NCBI GenBank assembly: GCA_024734495.1
Contig: JALMQS010000225.1
Location: forward strand, 10,121,059-10,185,058
From: Forficula auricularia
Lineage: Eukaryota > Arthropoda > Insecta > Dermaptera > Forficulidae
Length of the DNA stretch: 64,000 nucleotides
Direction: 5' to 3'
Shown: one piece after another, positions 11,701 through 21,224 of the stretch
How positions within the stretch are numbered: position 1 is the first letter of the stretch
Layout of the letters: each line of letters starts with the position of its first letter
Made by a program: the position numbers and the translations under genes
The notes under the pieces: generated by a model
What the model was told of the DNA's origin: nothing
Database searches by the model: none
The model's input: only the letters and a program-made list of their open reading frames with translations

Positions 11701-14700
11701 TTTGAAGATTCTTAAGTTTAAGATATCTCAGATAATTTATTTATTTTTTGACTAATTTGGCTCTTGTATTATACAATTACAATATTTGATTTATAATAAA
11801 ATAAATATATTAACTTAGAAAAATTTACATTATATTTAATATTAAGATGGGACCAGGCCCCTAAGAGCGTAGCCCCCCCCCCCCAAGTTTTTCCAGGCTA
11901 TTCTTTGTATGGAAACTTTGCTCCAGTCTCTTCCAGCTACTCTCGATAAATCGTCTGCCCATCTTGTCAGTTGCCTTCCTAGTTTCTTCTTCTTAGCGAT
12001 AGATTGCCATTCCGTAATCAATTTTGTCCACCTTTCTTCTTTCAATCGTGCTCCGTTTTTTCATTTCCATTTGACCCTTCTAACATTTATAATGATGTTT
12101 TCCATTTTTGTTTTTTATACATATCTATAATTTTATCTATTTTTTTATTCCTAAGATAATTCTAATCATTCTTATCCCAGACAATATATTATGTTACTTT
12201 AAATTTGCACATTTATTATAAATTTGGATCTAATAATGATATTTCTACATTACAATATGCTTATATATCGTCCTTAATAATGCCACTACTTTTAGGTTTG
12301 AACCACCGATAGATAATGCTCATGATTTGATAGAAAGCAAGGTCCCTTGGGTAGCCGATGATGAAACTTGGATCATGTCTTTTGTAAATAGCGATAATGA
12401 GTTTTTTAAAGAATTGGCTCGTCAGTTTAAAGTAATGACTCCTGCTGAAATTCGAAGACGTTCTCAATTACAGGCAAATTGCACTTATTGTCGAAAGAAT
12501 TATTGGAGGTATTACTGGAGGTAAATTTATTGATATGTGTTTTTATTTTTAATATTCATATGAGATAGATGCGATTATTTGATATTTATGGTTTGGTAAC
12601 TTAATAAATTGTCTATGAGAAATGGGCTTTTATATTAAAAATTATATACATTCATCAAACAAAATGTATTTGTTAATTTCAATCAATATAATAATTAATT
12701 TAATTATATATTTGATGATATTATAGTTTTTGATCGATTATCGGTTGAATAAAAGTGTTTAATAGGAAATTAATATAATTTATTATTCATACATTACATA
12801 TTTGCTACTCTACTTTTTTTAAGTTGTTTTTCAGACTAGCTAATTGCATTTCAAAACTATCATTATTTGAGATTTGACAAAGCATGAAAATTTTCAGAAA
12901 TTATCATTTATACTACATTTCATCAGACTTTATACAACACAATTTAGTGCCCTAAAACGTTTTTAAAAAGAAATTCATTTTCTAAAACACAATATAAATA
13001 ACGCTTTTTCAATTACAATTATTAGTAAATTCAAATATTAGTAATGATTTCTGAAAAGACGATTGAAAATACCATTATATTCATTATGGCATTGATAGCT
13101 AGTTATATTCTTTTTCTAGATCATTTTGCACTCAATACTCTGTATATTACAGAGGATTTAATTCCTTATCTTCGGCTAATGAAAGACGATTTAATTCACG
13201 CATACGAGGTTCTTCTTGTTCGTAAGAACTCTCCCTATCTTTTTTACTTAAATCAGGTTATGACTCGCCTTTGGGAGGGTGGTCTGTTCTTTTATATGAA
13301 TCAAGTCACTGTTCTGCGTTCTATGTCCACGCATCTGCAACTTGCCGTTCGCAACAGTCAAGAAGTAAGCTAAAAAAATTTTATGTATATACATATAAGC
13401 AATTTTATTAATTTTAAGCTTAAAAAAAATGAAAAACATAATTTAAAATTATATTGATATTTTATGTAATAGATAATTTCAAAAAATATAATGAGTTTAT
13501 TTGTAAATCTATAATATAATTCTTCGAGTGCCATACCCCAAACGGGTGTCGGCGCCTCTCCACATATACCTGTGCTGAGTGTGTTTTAGTTGTTTTTACA
13601 CAGATATATGGGACCTACTTTTTAACGCCGGTTCCGAACGGCTAATTTGGAGAGGTGACTAGGCAATTATACTCTTGGTAGGTTGCCATTACTTTCCAAG
13701 AGGAGGCGACTGCAAATATCTATTTGCCGAAACTCGGTCTCGAACCGGCGATCTCCGAGTCAGCGACCCAACACTCTACCCACTGACCCACAGTCACCTC
13801 ATAATATAATTACTTAGATGAAAATAATTAAAATTCATATTTAGAAACACATAAAAGAAAAAAACAGATAATACCTGTATAACATGGCAATTCTTTTACA
13901 CAGCTAACTGCAAAAACCATTTTCATTCAGTTTTTAATTTTATTTGATCGGAATTTTATCAAAGGATAGTGTTAATGACAATCGGGCTTAATTGGTGATG
14001 AGCTGAATCGGGCTTGACTTGCAGCCTTGGTCTTGCTTTGATACAAGACCCAGACGGATACAACACTTAAAATAGCAAGACCAAAACTAAAACCAAATAG
14101 GCAAGAATAAACTAAAAAGCATGACTTCTTTCTAATCTTCTTCGACAGCTTCTCAACTCTCAAAAAAAGACTTAGAGCATTATTATGGAACACGGGCACA
14201 TAAGGATGAAACGACTCCGCAATGCAATCAAACATATGAAATTTTATTGAATAATTTGGATTTCGAAAAAATATCTAAGATAACCAATTACCAAATTAAA
14301 CATAGGTGTAAATTTACATAACATTACCAGTACCTATTGTTTGTGAAATATAAAGCGGATTCACACCAACACTTCACAAATGGATAGAAAGCTTTCTGAC
14401 AAACCGTAGTATCAAATTGTGGTGGATGGAATATCATCTGAATCGTTCTCCACAAACGATAGTGTTCCCCAAGGCTCTGTAATCTCCTCCACACTCTTCT
14501 TAATTTATATAAACGACCTTATCGATCAAACTTCAAACCCCACTCATTGTTACGCCGACGATAGCACTCTGCACGGCAAACCCTCACTCCCGAATAATGG
14601 AATCAATGTTGCCTCCTCAATCACTCTCGACCTAGACAAACTGAATAAATGGGGCTCTCAAAATTTAGTTAACTTTAATGCAAACAAGACTCAATGTTGT

Positions 14701-17700
14701 CTAATTTCTAGGCGCGAAAATAAAAATTTCCCTGATAACAACTTCGATTCACATACCCTTAAAATGAGTAATAACCTCTCCATGTTGGGCGTCTCTGTCG
14801 CATCTGATCTGTCTTTGAATTGAACACATCTCCTCTGTTGCGAAATCTGCAGCAAGGAAGATTGGCTACTTATTCAGGTCCAAGCGATTTTTCAGGCCCC
14901 CACATCTTCTCACCATCTACAAGGCCCAAATCCGCCCCTGTCTCGAATACGGCTCTCATCTATAGAGAGGAGCCTCTAAATATTCTCTTGCTACCCTGGA
15001 TGCAATTCAGAAACGAGCCGTCGGTCTAATTGACGATTCAACTCTCACCGACTCCCTCGACTCGCTGGCTCATCGAAGAAATGTCTCTGCCCTTTCCCTT
15101 TTCTATAGATACTATCACGGCAGGTGCTCTGATGAGATAAAATCAATAATTCTCCCAAAGCATGTTTTGCGCGTAGCATGCGTTTTGCCGACTCCCAACA
15201 CTCTTTCGCTGTCAAATTAGAAAAGTGCCGGACCACTTCATTCGCCAATACGTATATCCCCATGACTTCAAGGAACTGGAACTCTCTCCCAGCCTCCATC
15301 TTTCCCAGCACTTATAATCTTCAAACCTTCAAAACCCGAGTGCATAAACACCTACGTCTCCACCCTCTCACTTAATCAACTTTCCTTCTCTTCGGTAATG
15401 CAAGGGTCTTTCGAGATCCATAGGGGCTGCATCTTTACTGGTGCGCCCCTTCTTGCATTCGATTGCATTAAAAAANNNNNNNNNNNNNNNNNNNNNNNNN
15501 NNNNNNNNNNNNNNNNNNNNNNNNNNNNNNNNNNNNNNNNNNNNNNNNNNNNNNNNNNNNNNNNNNNNNNNNNNNAGGCCTTTTGTTCTCACATCTGGTC
15601 GTTTGATCTTTTTAACCGACTTTTTTTACTTATAAAAGATTTTTCCATTATTTGCTCAAAAGAATTGTAGATTTCAGGTAATTTGTCATTGATCATATTC
15701 AGAACTTGACCAAATTAATATGGGACCAATTGGAAGGTATCCCCTTTCCAATAAAAAAAATCATCGAAATCGGCCCACATTGTAGGAGAAAAATCAACGA
15801 ACAAACACAAAAAAAGACATTCCGTGAATTGATAACATCCTCCTTTTTAAAAGAGCACCTTTGAAGATTCTTAAGTTTAAGATATCTCAGATAATTTATT
15901 TATTTTTTGACTAATTTGGCTCTTGTATTATACAATTACAATATTTGATTTATAATAAAATAAATATATTAACTTAGAAAAATTTACATTATATTTAATA
16001 TTAAGATGGGACCAGGCCCCTAAGAGCGTAGCCCCCCCCCCCCCCAAGTTTTTCCAGGCTATTCTTTGTATGGAAACTTTGCTCCAGTCTCTTCCAGCTA
16101 CTCTCGATAAATCGTCTGCCCATCTTGTCAGTTGCCTTCCTAGTTTCTTCTTCTTAGCGATAGATTGCCATTCCGTAATCAATTTTGTCCACCTTTCTTC
16201 TTTCAATCGTGCTCCGTTTTTTCATTTCCATTTGACCCTTCTAACATTTATAATGATGTTTTCCATTTTTGTTTTTTATACATATCTATAATTTTATCTA
16301 TTTTTTTATTCCTAAGATAATTCTAATCATTCTTATCCCAGACAATATATTATGTTACTTTAAATTTGCACATTTATTATAAATTTGGATCTAATAATGA
16401 TATTTCTACATTACAATATGCTTATATATCGTCCTTAATAATGCCACTACTTTTAGGTTTGAACCACCGATAGATAATGCTCATGATTTGATAGAAAGCA
16501 AGGTCCCTTGGGTAGCCGATGATGAAACTTGGATCATGTCTTTTGTAAATAGCGATAATGAGTTTTTTAAAGAATTGGCTCGTCAGTTTAAAGTAATGAC
16601 TCCTGCTGAAATTCGAAGACGTTCTCAATTAAGGCAAATTGCACTTATTGTCGAAAGAATTATTGGAGGTATTACTGGAGGTAAATTTATTGATATGTGT
16701 TTTTATTTTTAATATTCATATGAGATAGATGCGATTATTTGATATTTATGGTTTGGTAACTTAATAAATTGTCTATGAGAAATGGGCTTTTATATTAATA
16801 ATTATATACATTCATCAAACAAAATGTATTTGTTAATTTCAATCAATATAATAATTAATTTAATTATATATTTGATGATATTATAGTTTTTGATCGATTA
16901 TCGGTTGAATAAAAGTGTTTAATAGGAAATTAATATAATTTATTATTCATACATTACATACTTGCTACTCTACTTTTTTTAAGTTGTTTTTCAGACTAGC
17001 TAATTGCATTTCAAAACTATCATTATTTGAGATTTGACAAAGCATGAAAATTTTCAGAAATTATCATTTATACTACATTTCATCAGACTTTATACAACAC
17101 AATTTAGTGCCCTAAAACGTTTTTAAAAAGAAATTCATTTTCTAAAACACAATATAAATAACGCTTTTTCAATTACAATTATTAGTAAATTCAAATATTA
17201 GTAATGATTTCTGAAAAGACGATTGAAAATACCATTATATTCATTATGGCATTGATAGCTAGTTATATTCTTTTTCTAGATCATTTTGCACTCAATACTC
17301 TGTATATTACAGAGGATTTAATTCCTTATCTTCGGCTAATGAAAGACGATTTAATTCACGCATACGAGGTTCTTCTTGTTCGTAAGAACTCTCCCTATCT
17401 TTTTTACTTAAATCAGGTTATGACTCGCCTTTGGGAGGGTGGTCTGTTCTTTTATATGAATCAAGTCACTGTTCTGCGTTCTATGTCCACGCATCTGCAA
17501 CTTGCCGTTCGCAACAGTCAAGAAGTAAGCTAAAAAATTTTTATGTATATACATATAAGCAATTTTATTAATTTTAAGCTTAAAAAAAATGAAAAACATA
17601 ATTTAAAATTATATTGATATTTTATGTAATAGATAATTTCAAAAAATATAATGAATTTATTTGTAAATCTATAATATAATTCTTCGAGTGCCATACCCGA

Positions 17701-20700
17701 AAAGGGCCTCTCCACATATACCTGTGCTGAGTGTGTTTTAGTTGTTTTTACACAGATATATGGGACCTACTTTTTAACGCCGGTTCCGAACGGCTAATTT
17801 GGAGAGGTGACTAGGCAATTATACTCTTGGTAGGTTGCCATTACTTTCCAAGAGGAGACGACTGCAAATATCTATTTGCCGAAACTCGGTCTCGAACCGG
17901 CGATCTCCGAGTCAGCGACCCAACACTCTACCCACTGACTCACAGTCACCTCATAATATAATTACTTAATGAAAATAATTAAAATTCATATTTAGAAACA
18001 CATAAAAGAAAAAAACAGATAATACCTGTATAACATGGCAATTTTTTTACACAGCTAACTGCAAAAACCATTTTCATTCAGTTTTTAATTTTATTTGATC
18101 GGAATTTTATCAAAGGATAGTGTTAATGACAATCGGGCCTAATTAGTGATGAGCTGAATCGGGCTTGGACTTGTAGCCTTGGTCTTGCTTTGATACAAGA
18201 CCCAGACGGATGCAAAACTTAAAATAGCAAGACCAAAACATAAACCAAATAGGCAAGAATAAACTAAAAAGCATGTCTTCTTTCTAATCTTCTTCGACAG
18301 CTTCTCAACTCTCAAAAAAAGACTTTGTGCAATATTATGGAACACGGGCACATAAGGATGAAACGACTCCGCAATCATGCAATCAAACATATGAAATTTT
18401 ATTGAATAATTTGGATTTCGAAAAAATATCTAAGATATCCAATTACCAAATTAAACATAGGTGTAAATTTACATAACATTACCAGTACCTATTGTTTGTG
18501 AGATATAAAGCGGATTCACACCAACACTTCCCAAATGGATAGAAAGCTTTCTGACAAACCGTAGTATCAAATTGTGGTGGATGGAATATCATCTGAATCG
18601 TTCTCCACAAACGCTAGTGTTCCCCAAGGCTCTGTAATCTCCCCCACACTCTTCCTAATTTATATAAACGACCTTATCGATCAAACTTCAAACCCCACGC
18701 ATTGTTACGCCGACGATAGCACTCTGCACGGCAAACCCTCACTCCCGAATAATCGAATCAATGTTGCCTCCTCATTCACTCTCGACCTAGACAAACTGAA
18801 TAAATGGGGCTCTCAAAATTTAGTTAACTTTAATGCAAACAAGACTCAATGTTGTCTAATTTCTAGGCGCGAAAATAAAAATTTCCCTGATAACAACTTC
18901 GATTCACATACCCTTAAAATGAGTAATAACCTCTCCATGTTGGGCGTCTCTGTCGCATCTGATCTGTCTTTGAATTGAACACATCTCCTCTGTGGCGAAA
19001 TCTGCAGCAAGGAAGATTGGCTACTTATTCAGGTCCAAGCGATTTTTCAGGCCCCCACATCTTCTCACCATCTACAAGGCCCAAATCCGCCCCTGTCTCG
19101 AATACGGCTCTCATCTATAGAGTGGAGCCTCTAAATATTCTCTTGCTACCCTGGATTCAATTCAGAAACGAGCCGTCGGTCTAATTGACAATTAAACTCT
19201 CACCGATTCCCTCGACTCGCTGGGTCATCGAAGAAATGTCTCTGCCCTTTCCCTTTTCTATAGATACTATCACGGCAGGTGCTCTGATCAATAATTTCTC
19301 CCAAAGCATGTTTTGCGCGTAGCATGCGTTTTGCCGACTCCCAACACTCTTTCGCTGTCAAATTAGAAAAGTGCCGGACCACTTCATTCGCCAATACGTA
19401 TATTCCCATGGCTTCAAGGAACTGGAACTCTCTCCCAGCCTCCATCTTTCCCAGCACTTATAATCTTCAAACCTTCAAAACCCGAGTGCATAAATACCTA
19501 CGTCTCCACCCTCTCACTTAATCAACATTTCCTTCTCTTCGGTAATGCAAGGGTCTTTCGAGATCCATAGGGGCTGCTTCTTTACTGGTGCGCCCCTTCT
19601 TGCATTCGATTGCATTAAAAAAAAAGTTGTTTATTTTAATAAATTAGCACAGCGTTATATTGCTGTAATGATTAATATTTTTATGTGTATAAAAAATATA
19701 TATTTCATTTTTTGAATTTCTTTTATTCTTAAAAAGGAAAATCGCTATAATTAATGAATTTACATACTTGTTAAATGAATACAGTACATAAACGTTAATA
19801 ATTAAATAATTTAGTATCCGCTAATAGCCATAGGATTAGCTTTGTGGATAATTTTTTCAGTCTATCCTGTATTGTATAGTAGTCATTGACATAATGGAAG
19901 GCTCAGTGTCGCCTGCGAGTGCCAAGTATGCATTCGAAACGAACGACTTGTATTGAGAGTTGCATCTTTAGGCTCTAAATATTTATTGAAAAACATTTAA
20001 TCATTAATTAAATTTTTAAAAAATCAAATAATTTTGATCTTAGTATTTAAGAATTAAATTCAAGCTTTAGTCTGTATGCCCGTGAAGCTTCGCCTGCTTT
20101 ATAAGTGGCTCTAGTATTGAATTCACTCTATTTTTTTCATGATTAATTTTATCTTCTATGTCAAACGTGGGCCCCGATTCTGAGCTTTGAGACTTAGGGC
20201 CGGTTGTATGTCGCAAAGTAAATGCTTTTTACCATTAACCAAGGGTAGATGGTAAACAACCGGCCCTTAGGGCCGGTTGTATGACGGAAAGTAAATGCTT
20301 TTTACTACTAACAAACGGTAGATGGTAAATGGAGGCACTGGGATGGCCAATCAGATCACAGGCACTGAAAGTTCCTGTCATCTGATTGGCCATCCCAGCC
20401 CCTCCATTTACCATCTACCCTTGGTTAGTGGTAAAAATCATTTAATTTGCGACATACAACCGGCCCTAAGTGTAATGTGAGTCCTGTAAATGAATTTCAA
20501 GTTGACTAAATCGGGGTTGCAACACTGACTATTTTAATGGAGGTATAAAATTAGATTAATGTAATAGAAGTACAGTATTACCAGACAAAAAAACAAAACT
20601 TGTTTAACAACGAACTATTACTTGGTATAGATTGTTTGTTACCATCGACCCCTCCCCCCCCTAAACTCTTCACGTAATTAAGAGTCGCCCCCTGAGGTAA

Positions 20701-21224
20701 ATCTACTGCCCCAAGCAAATGCATTCTGACGTAAAGATAACTATAAAAATTTTACTTGCAAGTTATACTAAGGCGACGGCATTTCGAGGCCCCCCATCAG
20801 GCCAGGGGGTTATGGCGTGCCCTAATGGAAAAGATAGAACTGCTTCTGGCATAAAAACAAAATTATCTTATTATATCTTAAATAACATTCGTGAATTATC
20901 ATTTTAATGTTATATAATCGATAACAGTATTAATCGACTGTATTATTTGAATTGAATGAATATACTTTCGTAATATAAATATTTTGTCATTTATTTAAAC
21001 GAAATAATATATTTATGTTTATGTAATATATTATAAATTAAAATATAATTATCTAATAACATATTTTCCAGGTGGAACAACCAAAAGAAACCCCTCTTCG
21101 AATGGAACACATTCAAGCAGCTATGGCTCTGCTGGTGGTTGGATTAGCAGCCTCTTGCTTGATGTTTCTCTATGAAATATGGTTTGGAAAACGAAAAGAA
21201 AAACTCTCTGTCATAAAACTTTGA
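2554..21224 (+). CDS. Ionotropic receptor (IR), divergent ionotropic glutamate receptor-like ligand-gated channel, 5' incomplete
   Basis: Six exons join with matching phases: 2554-2744, 3418-3627, 7243-7456, 16457-16680, 17313-17524 and 21072-21224. They encode about 400 residues from the first ligand-binding lobe to the stop. Upstream exons, including the N-terminal domain, lie left of the window. In order: S1 lobe; first helix near WVAVSVSILFGTLALFVA; re-entrant pore loop near SRSLLAVWGMLVGQ; second helix ending SSSYSGGLSSVLTLIR, which corresponds to SYTANLAAFLT of glutamate receptors; S2 lobe; last helix MALLVVGLAASCLMFLYEIW; basic tail. The arginine that binds glutamate in S1 is absent (the region reads HPLWLKVDYSVPF), as in most insect IRs. 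It should act in dendrite membranes of chemo-, hygro- or thermosensory neurons, usually with a co-receptor. The subtype is not assignable here. The two S2 exons occur twice because of a tandem duplication; the second copy is intact. Confidence 0.88.
3036..3224. repeat. Small foldback/MITE
   Basis: Imperfect inverted arms of about 60 bp (3036-3100 and 3165-3224) share TTTCTGTGG and TTCGATTCTTC-like blocks in opposite orientation. The element lies in an IR intron. Confidence 0.5.
3418..3627 (+). CDS. IR exon: end of S1 and first transmembrane helix
   Basis: It is flanked by ATTTTAG and GTATGA, phase 1 to phase 1. It encodes AIYLWHPLWLKVDYSVPF, then a linker rich in W and P and a hydrophobic helix (WVAVSVSILFGTLALFVA). 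Confidence 0.85.
4440..4747 (+). repeat. Repeat with inverted paralogue at 50620-50945
   Basis: The segment matches the reverse complement of about 50620-50945, including TTCTCAGCGAGAACAATTTT and the ATGCAACAATTTTATTTCA block. The match resumes at about 6760-6800, so the element at 4748-6759 was inserted into it. Confidence 0.7.
4748..6759. mobile_element. Large (~2 kb) foldback element
   Basis: The outer arms (4755-4848 and 6650-6742) and long inner arms (about 5090-5770 and 5840-6500) are inverted copies around a centre near 5805. The left side carries an extra segment at about 4849-5080 with repeated GCATAAAATTGCATATTT units. No transposase is visible. The paralogue of the flanks at 50.6 kb lacks it, so it is a true insertion. 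Its class is undetermined. Confidence 0.75.
6760..7242. other. IR intron sequence, little recognised
   Basis: It begins with the resumed flank of the 4440-4747 repeat (to about 6800). It then contains a minus-strand fragment (6880-6960) of the family at 54371-54890. The rest is plain AT-rich intron. Confidence 0.5.
7243..7456 (+). CDS. IR exon: pore loop and second helix
   Basis: It is flanked by GTTACAG and GTAAGT, phase 1 to phase 2. It encodes the re-entrant pore loop and the channel-lining helix with SSYSGGLSSVLTLIR, the most diagnostic block of the gene. Confidence 0.9.
7457..8028. other. IR intron sequence, no recognised feature
   Basis: AT-rich sequence directly after the GTAAGT donor. 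The stretch 7915-7980 resembles 3920-3975 (a GATGTGGACATGCACGTGACTTTAC-like block) and is a short dispersed repeat. Nothing else is seen. Confidence 0.4.
8029..8325. repeat. Foldback element with CTGAAGA...GAAAC motif
   Basis: Near-perfect inverted arms of about 140 bp start from GCAATTGGATGTTGATGAAA and its complement, around a short centre at about 8175. In the right arm, 8206-8235 reads CTGAAGA, one A, GGAGA, a 7-nt loop, TCTCC, GAAAC, which resembles a hammerhead core. Confidence 0.85.
8527..8735. repeat. Foldback element
   Basis: Inverted arms of about 80 bp share GTCTTCTGCTGGAAAAAT and its complement, joined by a GC-richer centre near 8615-8645. No coding potential. Confidence 0.8.
9225..10065. 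repeat. Foldback-headed dispersed repeat family (copy in IR intron)
   Basis: An inverted pair around 9545-9590 (arms about 9390-9540 and 9590-9720) contains AAATCACTTTTTGTGGTCGG and its counterpart. It is followed by a tail (9800-10065) with GAACTTGACCAAATTAATAT. Related copies lie at 24170-24990 and 38530-39605; the tails end near CCTCCTTTTTTGAAGTCGG. It is probably a non-autonomous transposon of unknown class. Confidence 0.65.
10066..10073. other. Left 8-bp target duplication of P-like element
   Basis: CATCCTCC, repeated at 11677-11684. A single copy is present at the empty site 15836-15843. Confidence 0.9.
10251..10534. mobile_element. MITE with TA target, nested in P-like element
   Basis: Inverted ends begin TACAGGGTGATTCAC and end with its complement; arms of about 110 bp meet near 10395. 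A related left half is at 45019-45212. The TA-flanked CAGGGTG ends suggest a Tc1/mariner-type MITE. Confidence 0.65.
11337..11445 (-). pseudogene. THAP-domain exon of P-like transposase
   Basis: From the minus-strand ATG at 11445 the ORF reads MASSRRQCCVKGCFRDTKSD, then KEHTFFGRPKNNEM. The paired cysteines (CCVKGC) near the start followed by an F-x-x-P segment match the first half of a THAP zinc finger. The ORF runs into a consensus donor, GTAAGT, around 11344. A possible decayed second exon at about 11060-11160 contains VCSE but is broken by stops or indels. The element therefore encodes no working protein. Confidence 0.6.
11842..12090 (-). pseudogene. LINE ORF2 C-terminal fragment, copy A
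   Basis: The minus strand encodes KEERWTKLITEWQSIAKKKK, then GRQLTRWADDLSRVAG and WSKVSIQRIAWKNLG. This is the usual C-terminal end of RTE-like endonuclease-reverse transcriptases (R-W-x-D-D, A-G-x-x-W, R-x-x-W). It is a short 3' fragment, duplicated at about 16000-16250. Confidence 0.75.
12296..12520 (+). pseudogene. IR S2 exon, duplicated copy A with frameshift
   Basis: It is nearly identical to the exon at 16457-16680 but 225 rather than 224 bp. One extra base near 12467 (TTACAGG here, TTAAGG in copy B) shifts the frame after SQL, giving a stop at about 12522. Splice sites are conserved. It is either a dead duplicate or an assembly artefact. Confidence 0.8.
13153..13364 (+). CDS. IR S2 exon, duplicated copy A (intact frame)
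   Basis: It has the same protein as 17313-17524 (EDLIPYLRLMKDDLIHAYEV through LAVRNSQE), with acceptor ATTACAG and donor GTAAGC. The preceding exon copy is frameshifted, so this copy probably does not contribute to the mRNA. Confidence 0.6.
13522..13800 (-). mobile_element. tRNA-derived SINE, copy A
   Basis: On the minus strand the head (from 13800) has a pol III A box-like TGGGTCAGTGGGTAGAG and a B box GGTTCGAGACC. It is flanked by an 11-bp target duplication, ATAATATAATT, at 13511-13521 and 13801-13811. It sits in an IR intron. Confidence 0.8.
13972..14235 (-). CDS. Unrecognised small ORF with a transmembrane segment, copy A
   Basis: An 87-codon ORF on the minus strand, not recognised. 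The N-terminal half (MFDCIAESFHPYVPVFH) is followed by a basic stretch (VEKLSKKIRKK) and a single hydrophobic helix (FLVYSCLFGFSFGLAILS). A counterpart with substitutions and a different C-terminus occurs at 18139-18390. It lies directly before a LINE remnant on the opposite strand. It may be chance, part of a transposon, or a small gene. No homologue comes to mind. Confidence 0.25.
   Translation of the reverse strand: MFDCIAESFHPYVPVFHNNALSLFLRVEKLSKKIRKKSCFLVYSCLFGFSFGLAILSVVSVWVLYQSKTKAASQARFSSSPIKPDCH
14355..15475 (+). pseudogene. Jockey/I-group LINE 3' remnant, copy A
   Basis: It encodes the end of a reverse transcriptase: HKWIESFLTNRS, then after a one-base shift SVPQGSVISSTLFLIYINDL, the active-site region YADDSTLHG, and C-terminal blocks RRNVSALSLFYRYYHG and SRNWNSLPASIFPSTYNLQT. 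It is broken by frameshifts at about 14375, 14820 and 15030 and ends in an A-rich tail at the N gap. Related 3' ends are at 25310-25970, 27110-27180, 41430-41640 and 46735-46950. Confidence 0.85.
15476..15575. other. Assembly gap (100 N)
   Basis: A run of 100 N, the usual placeholder for a gap of unknown size. It separates the two copies of the tandem duplication. Confidence 0.99.
15836..15843. other. Empty target site of the P-like element
   Basis: A single CATCCTCC between the same flanks (GATAA and TTTTTAAA) that border the occupied site at 10066-11684. Confidence 0.9.
16003..16251 (-). pseudogene. LINE ORF2 C-terminal fragment, copy B
   Basis: Duplicate of the fragment at 11842-12090, with the same reading and a slightly different C-run length at its 3' end. 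Confidence 0.75.
16457..16680 (+). CDS. IR exon: first part of S2 lobe, intact copy B
   Basis: It is flanked by TTTTAG and GTAAAT, phase 2 to phase 1, 224 bp. It encodes FEPPIDNAHDLIESKVPWVA through RQIALIVERIIGGIT, and joins in frame to the pore exon at 7456. Confidence 0.87.
17313..17524 (+). CDS. IR exon: second part of S2 lobe, intact copy B
   Basis: It is flanked by ATTACAG and GTAAGC, phase 1 to phase 0. It encodes EDLIPYLRLMKDDLIHAYEV through STHLQLAVRNSQE. Confidence 0.87.
17682..17952 (-). mobile_element. tRNA-derived SINE, copy B
   Basis: Duplicate of the SINE at 13522-13800 with the same flanking duplication (17671-17681 and 17953-17963) and a short deletion near its 3' end. Confidence 0.8.
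18139..18390 (-). CDS. Unrecognised small ORF with a transmembrane segment, copy B
   Basis: An 83-codon counterpart of 13972-14235. The core from the first third through the hydrophobic helix is conserved with about ten amino-acid changes, and the C-terminus differs by frameshift. Function unknown. Confidence 0.25.
   Translation of the reverse strand: MFDCMIAESFHPYVPVFHNIAQSLFLRVEKLSKKIRKKTCFLVYSCLFGLCFGLAILSFASVWVLYQSKTKATSPSPIQLITN
18510..19625 (+). pseudogene. Jockey/I-group LINE 3' remnant, copy B
   Basis: Duplicate of the remnant at 14355-15475, with SVPQGSVISPTLFLIYINDL and YADDSTLHG. It is frameshifted at equivalent places and ends with a poly-A tail at 19616-19625. Confidence 0.85.
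19626..20208. other. IR intron, no recognised feature
   Basis: AT-rich unique sequence after the duplication. No exon, repeat or structured element was recognised. Confidence 0.4.
20209..20470. mobile_element. Nested MITE pair with GGGCCGGTTGTATG ends
   Basis: A foldback of about 200 bp (20268-20470) has TTAGGGCCGGTTGTATG ends and an inner palindrome, GATGGCCAATCAGAT. A second truncated copy abuts it at 20209-20270. Half copies occur at 31308-31412 and 34946-35056. Confidence 0.75.
21072..21224 (+). CDS. IR last exon: final transmembrane helix and stop
   Basis: The acceptor is TTTTCCAG; phase 0. It encodes VEQPKETPLRMEHIQAAMAL, the helix LLVVGLAASCLMFLYEIW and a basic tail KRKEKLSVIKL, then TGA at 21222-21224. 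Confidence 0.88.
   Translation: MEQPKETPLRMEHIQAAMALLVVGLAASCLMFLYEIWFGKRKEKLSVIKL

Larger units (their letters stand above)
9808..15475 (+). repeat. Tandem duplication, copy A
   Basis: It matches 15576-19625 almost base for base from AGGCCTTTTGTTCTC to the CATTAAAAA tail of a LINE remnant, ending at a 100-N gap. Differences are few SNPs and short indels, plus a 1.6-kb P-like transposon present only here (10074-11676). It contains two IR exons, a SINE and LINE remnants. It is either a real segmental duplication or two haplotypes placed end to end. Confidence 0.9.
15576..19625 (+). repeat. Tandem duplication, copy B
   Basis: It matches 9808-15475 without the 1.6-kb P-like insertion. It carries the intact IR S2 exons. 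It starts abruptly at the gap and continues into unique sequence after 19625. Confidence 0.9.

Noticed and set aside
13720..13800. tRNA gene on the minus strand (A and B boxes)
   Set aside because: It is part of a longer unit with an 11-bp target duplication, and no cloverleaf with acceptor stem was found. Called a SINE.
15368..15670. ORFs running across the N gap
   Set aside because: They consist mostly of unknown bases and have no real sequence support.
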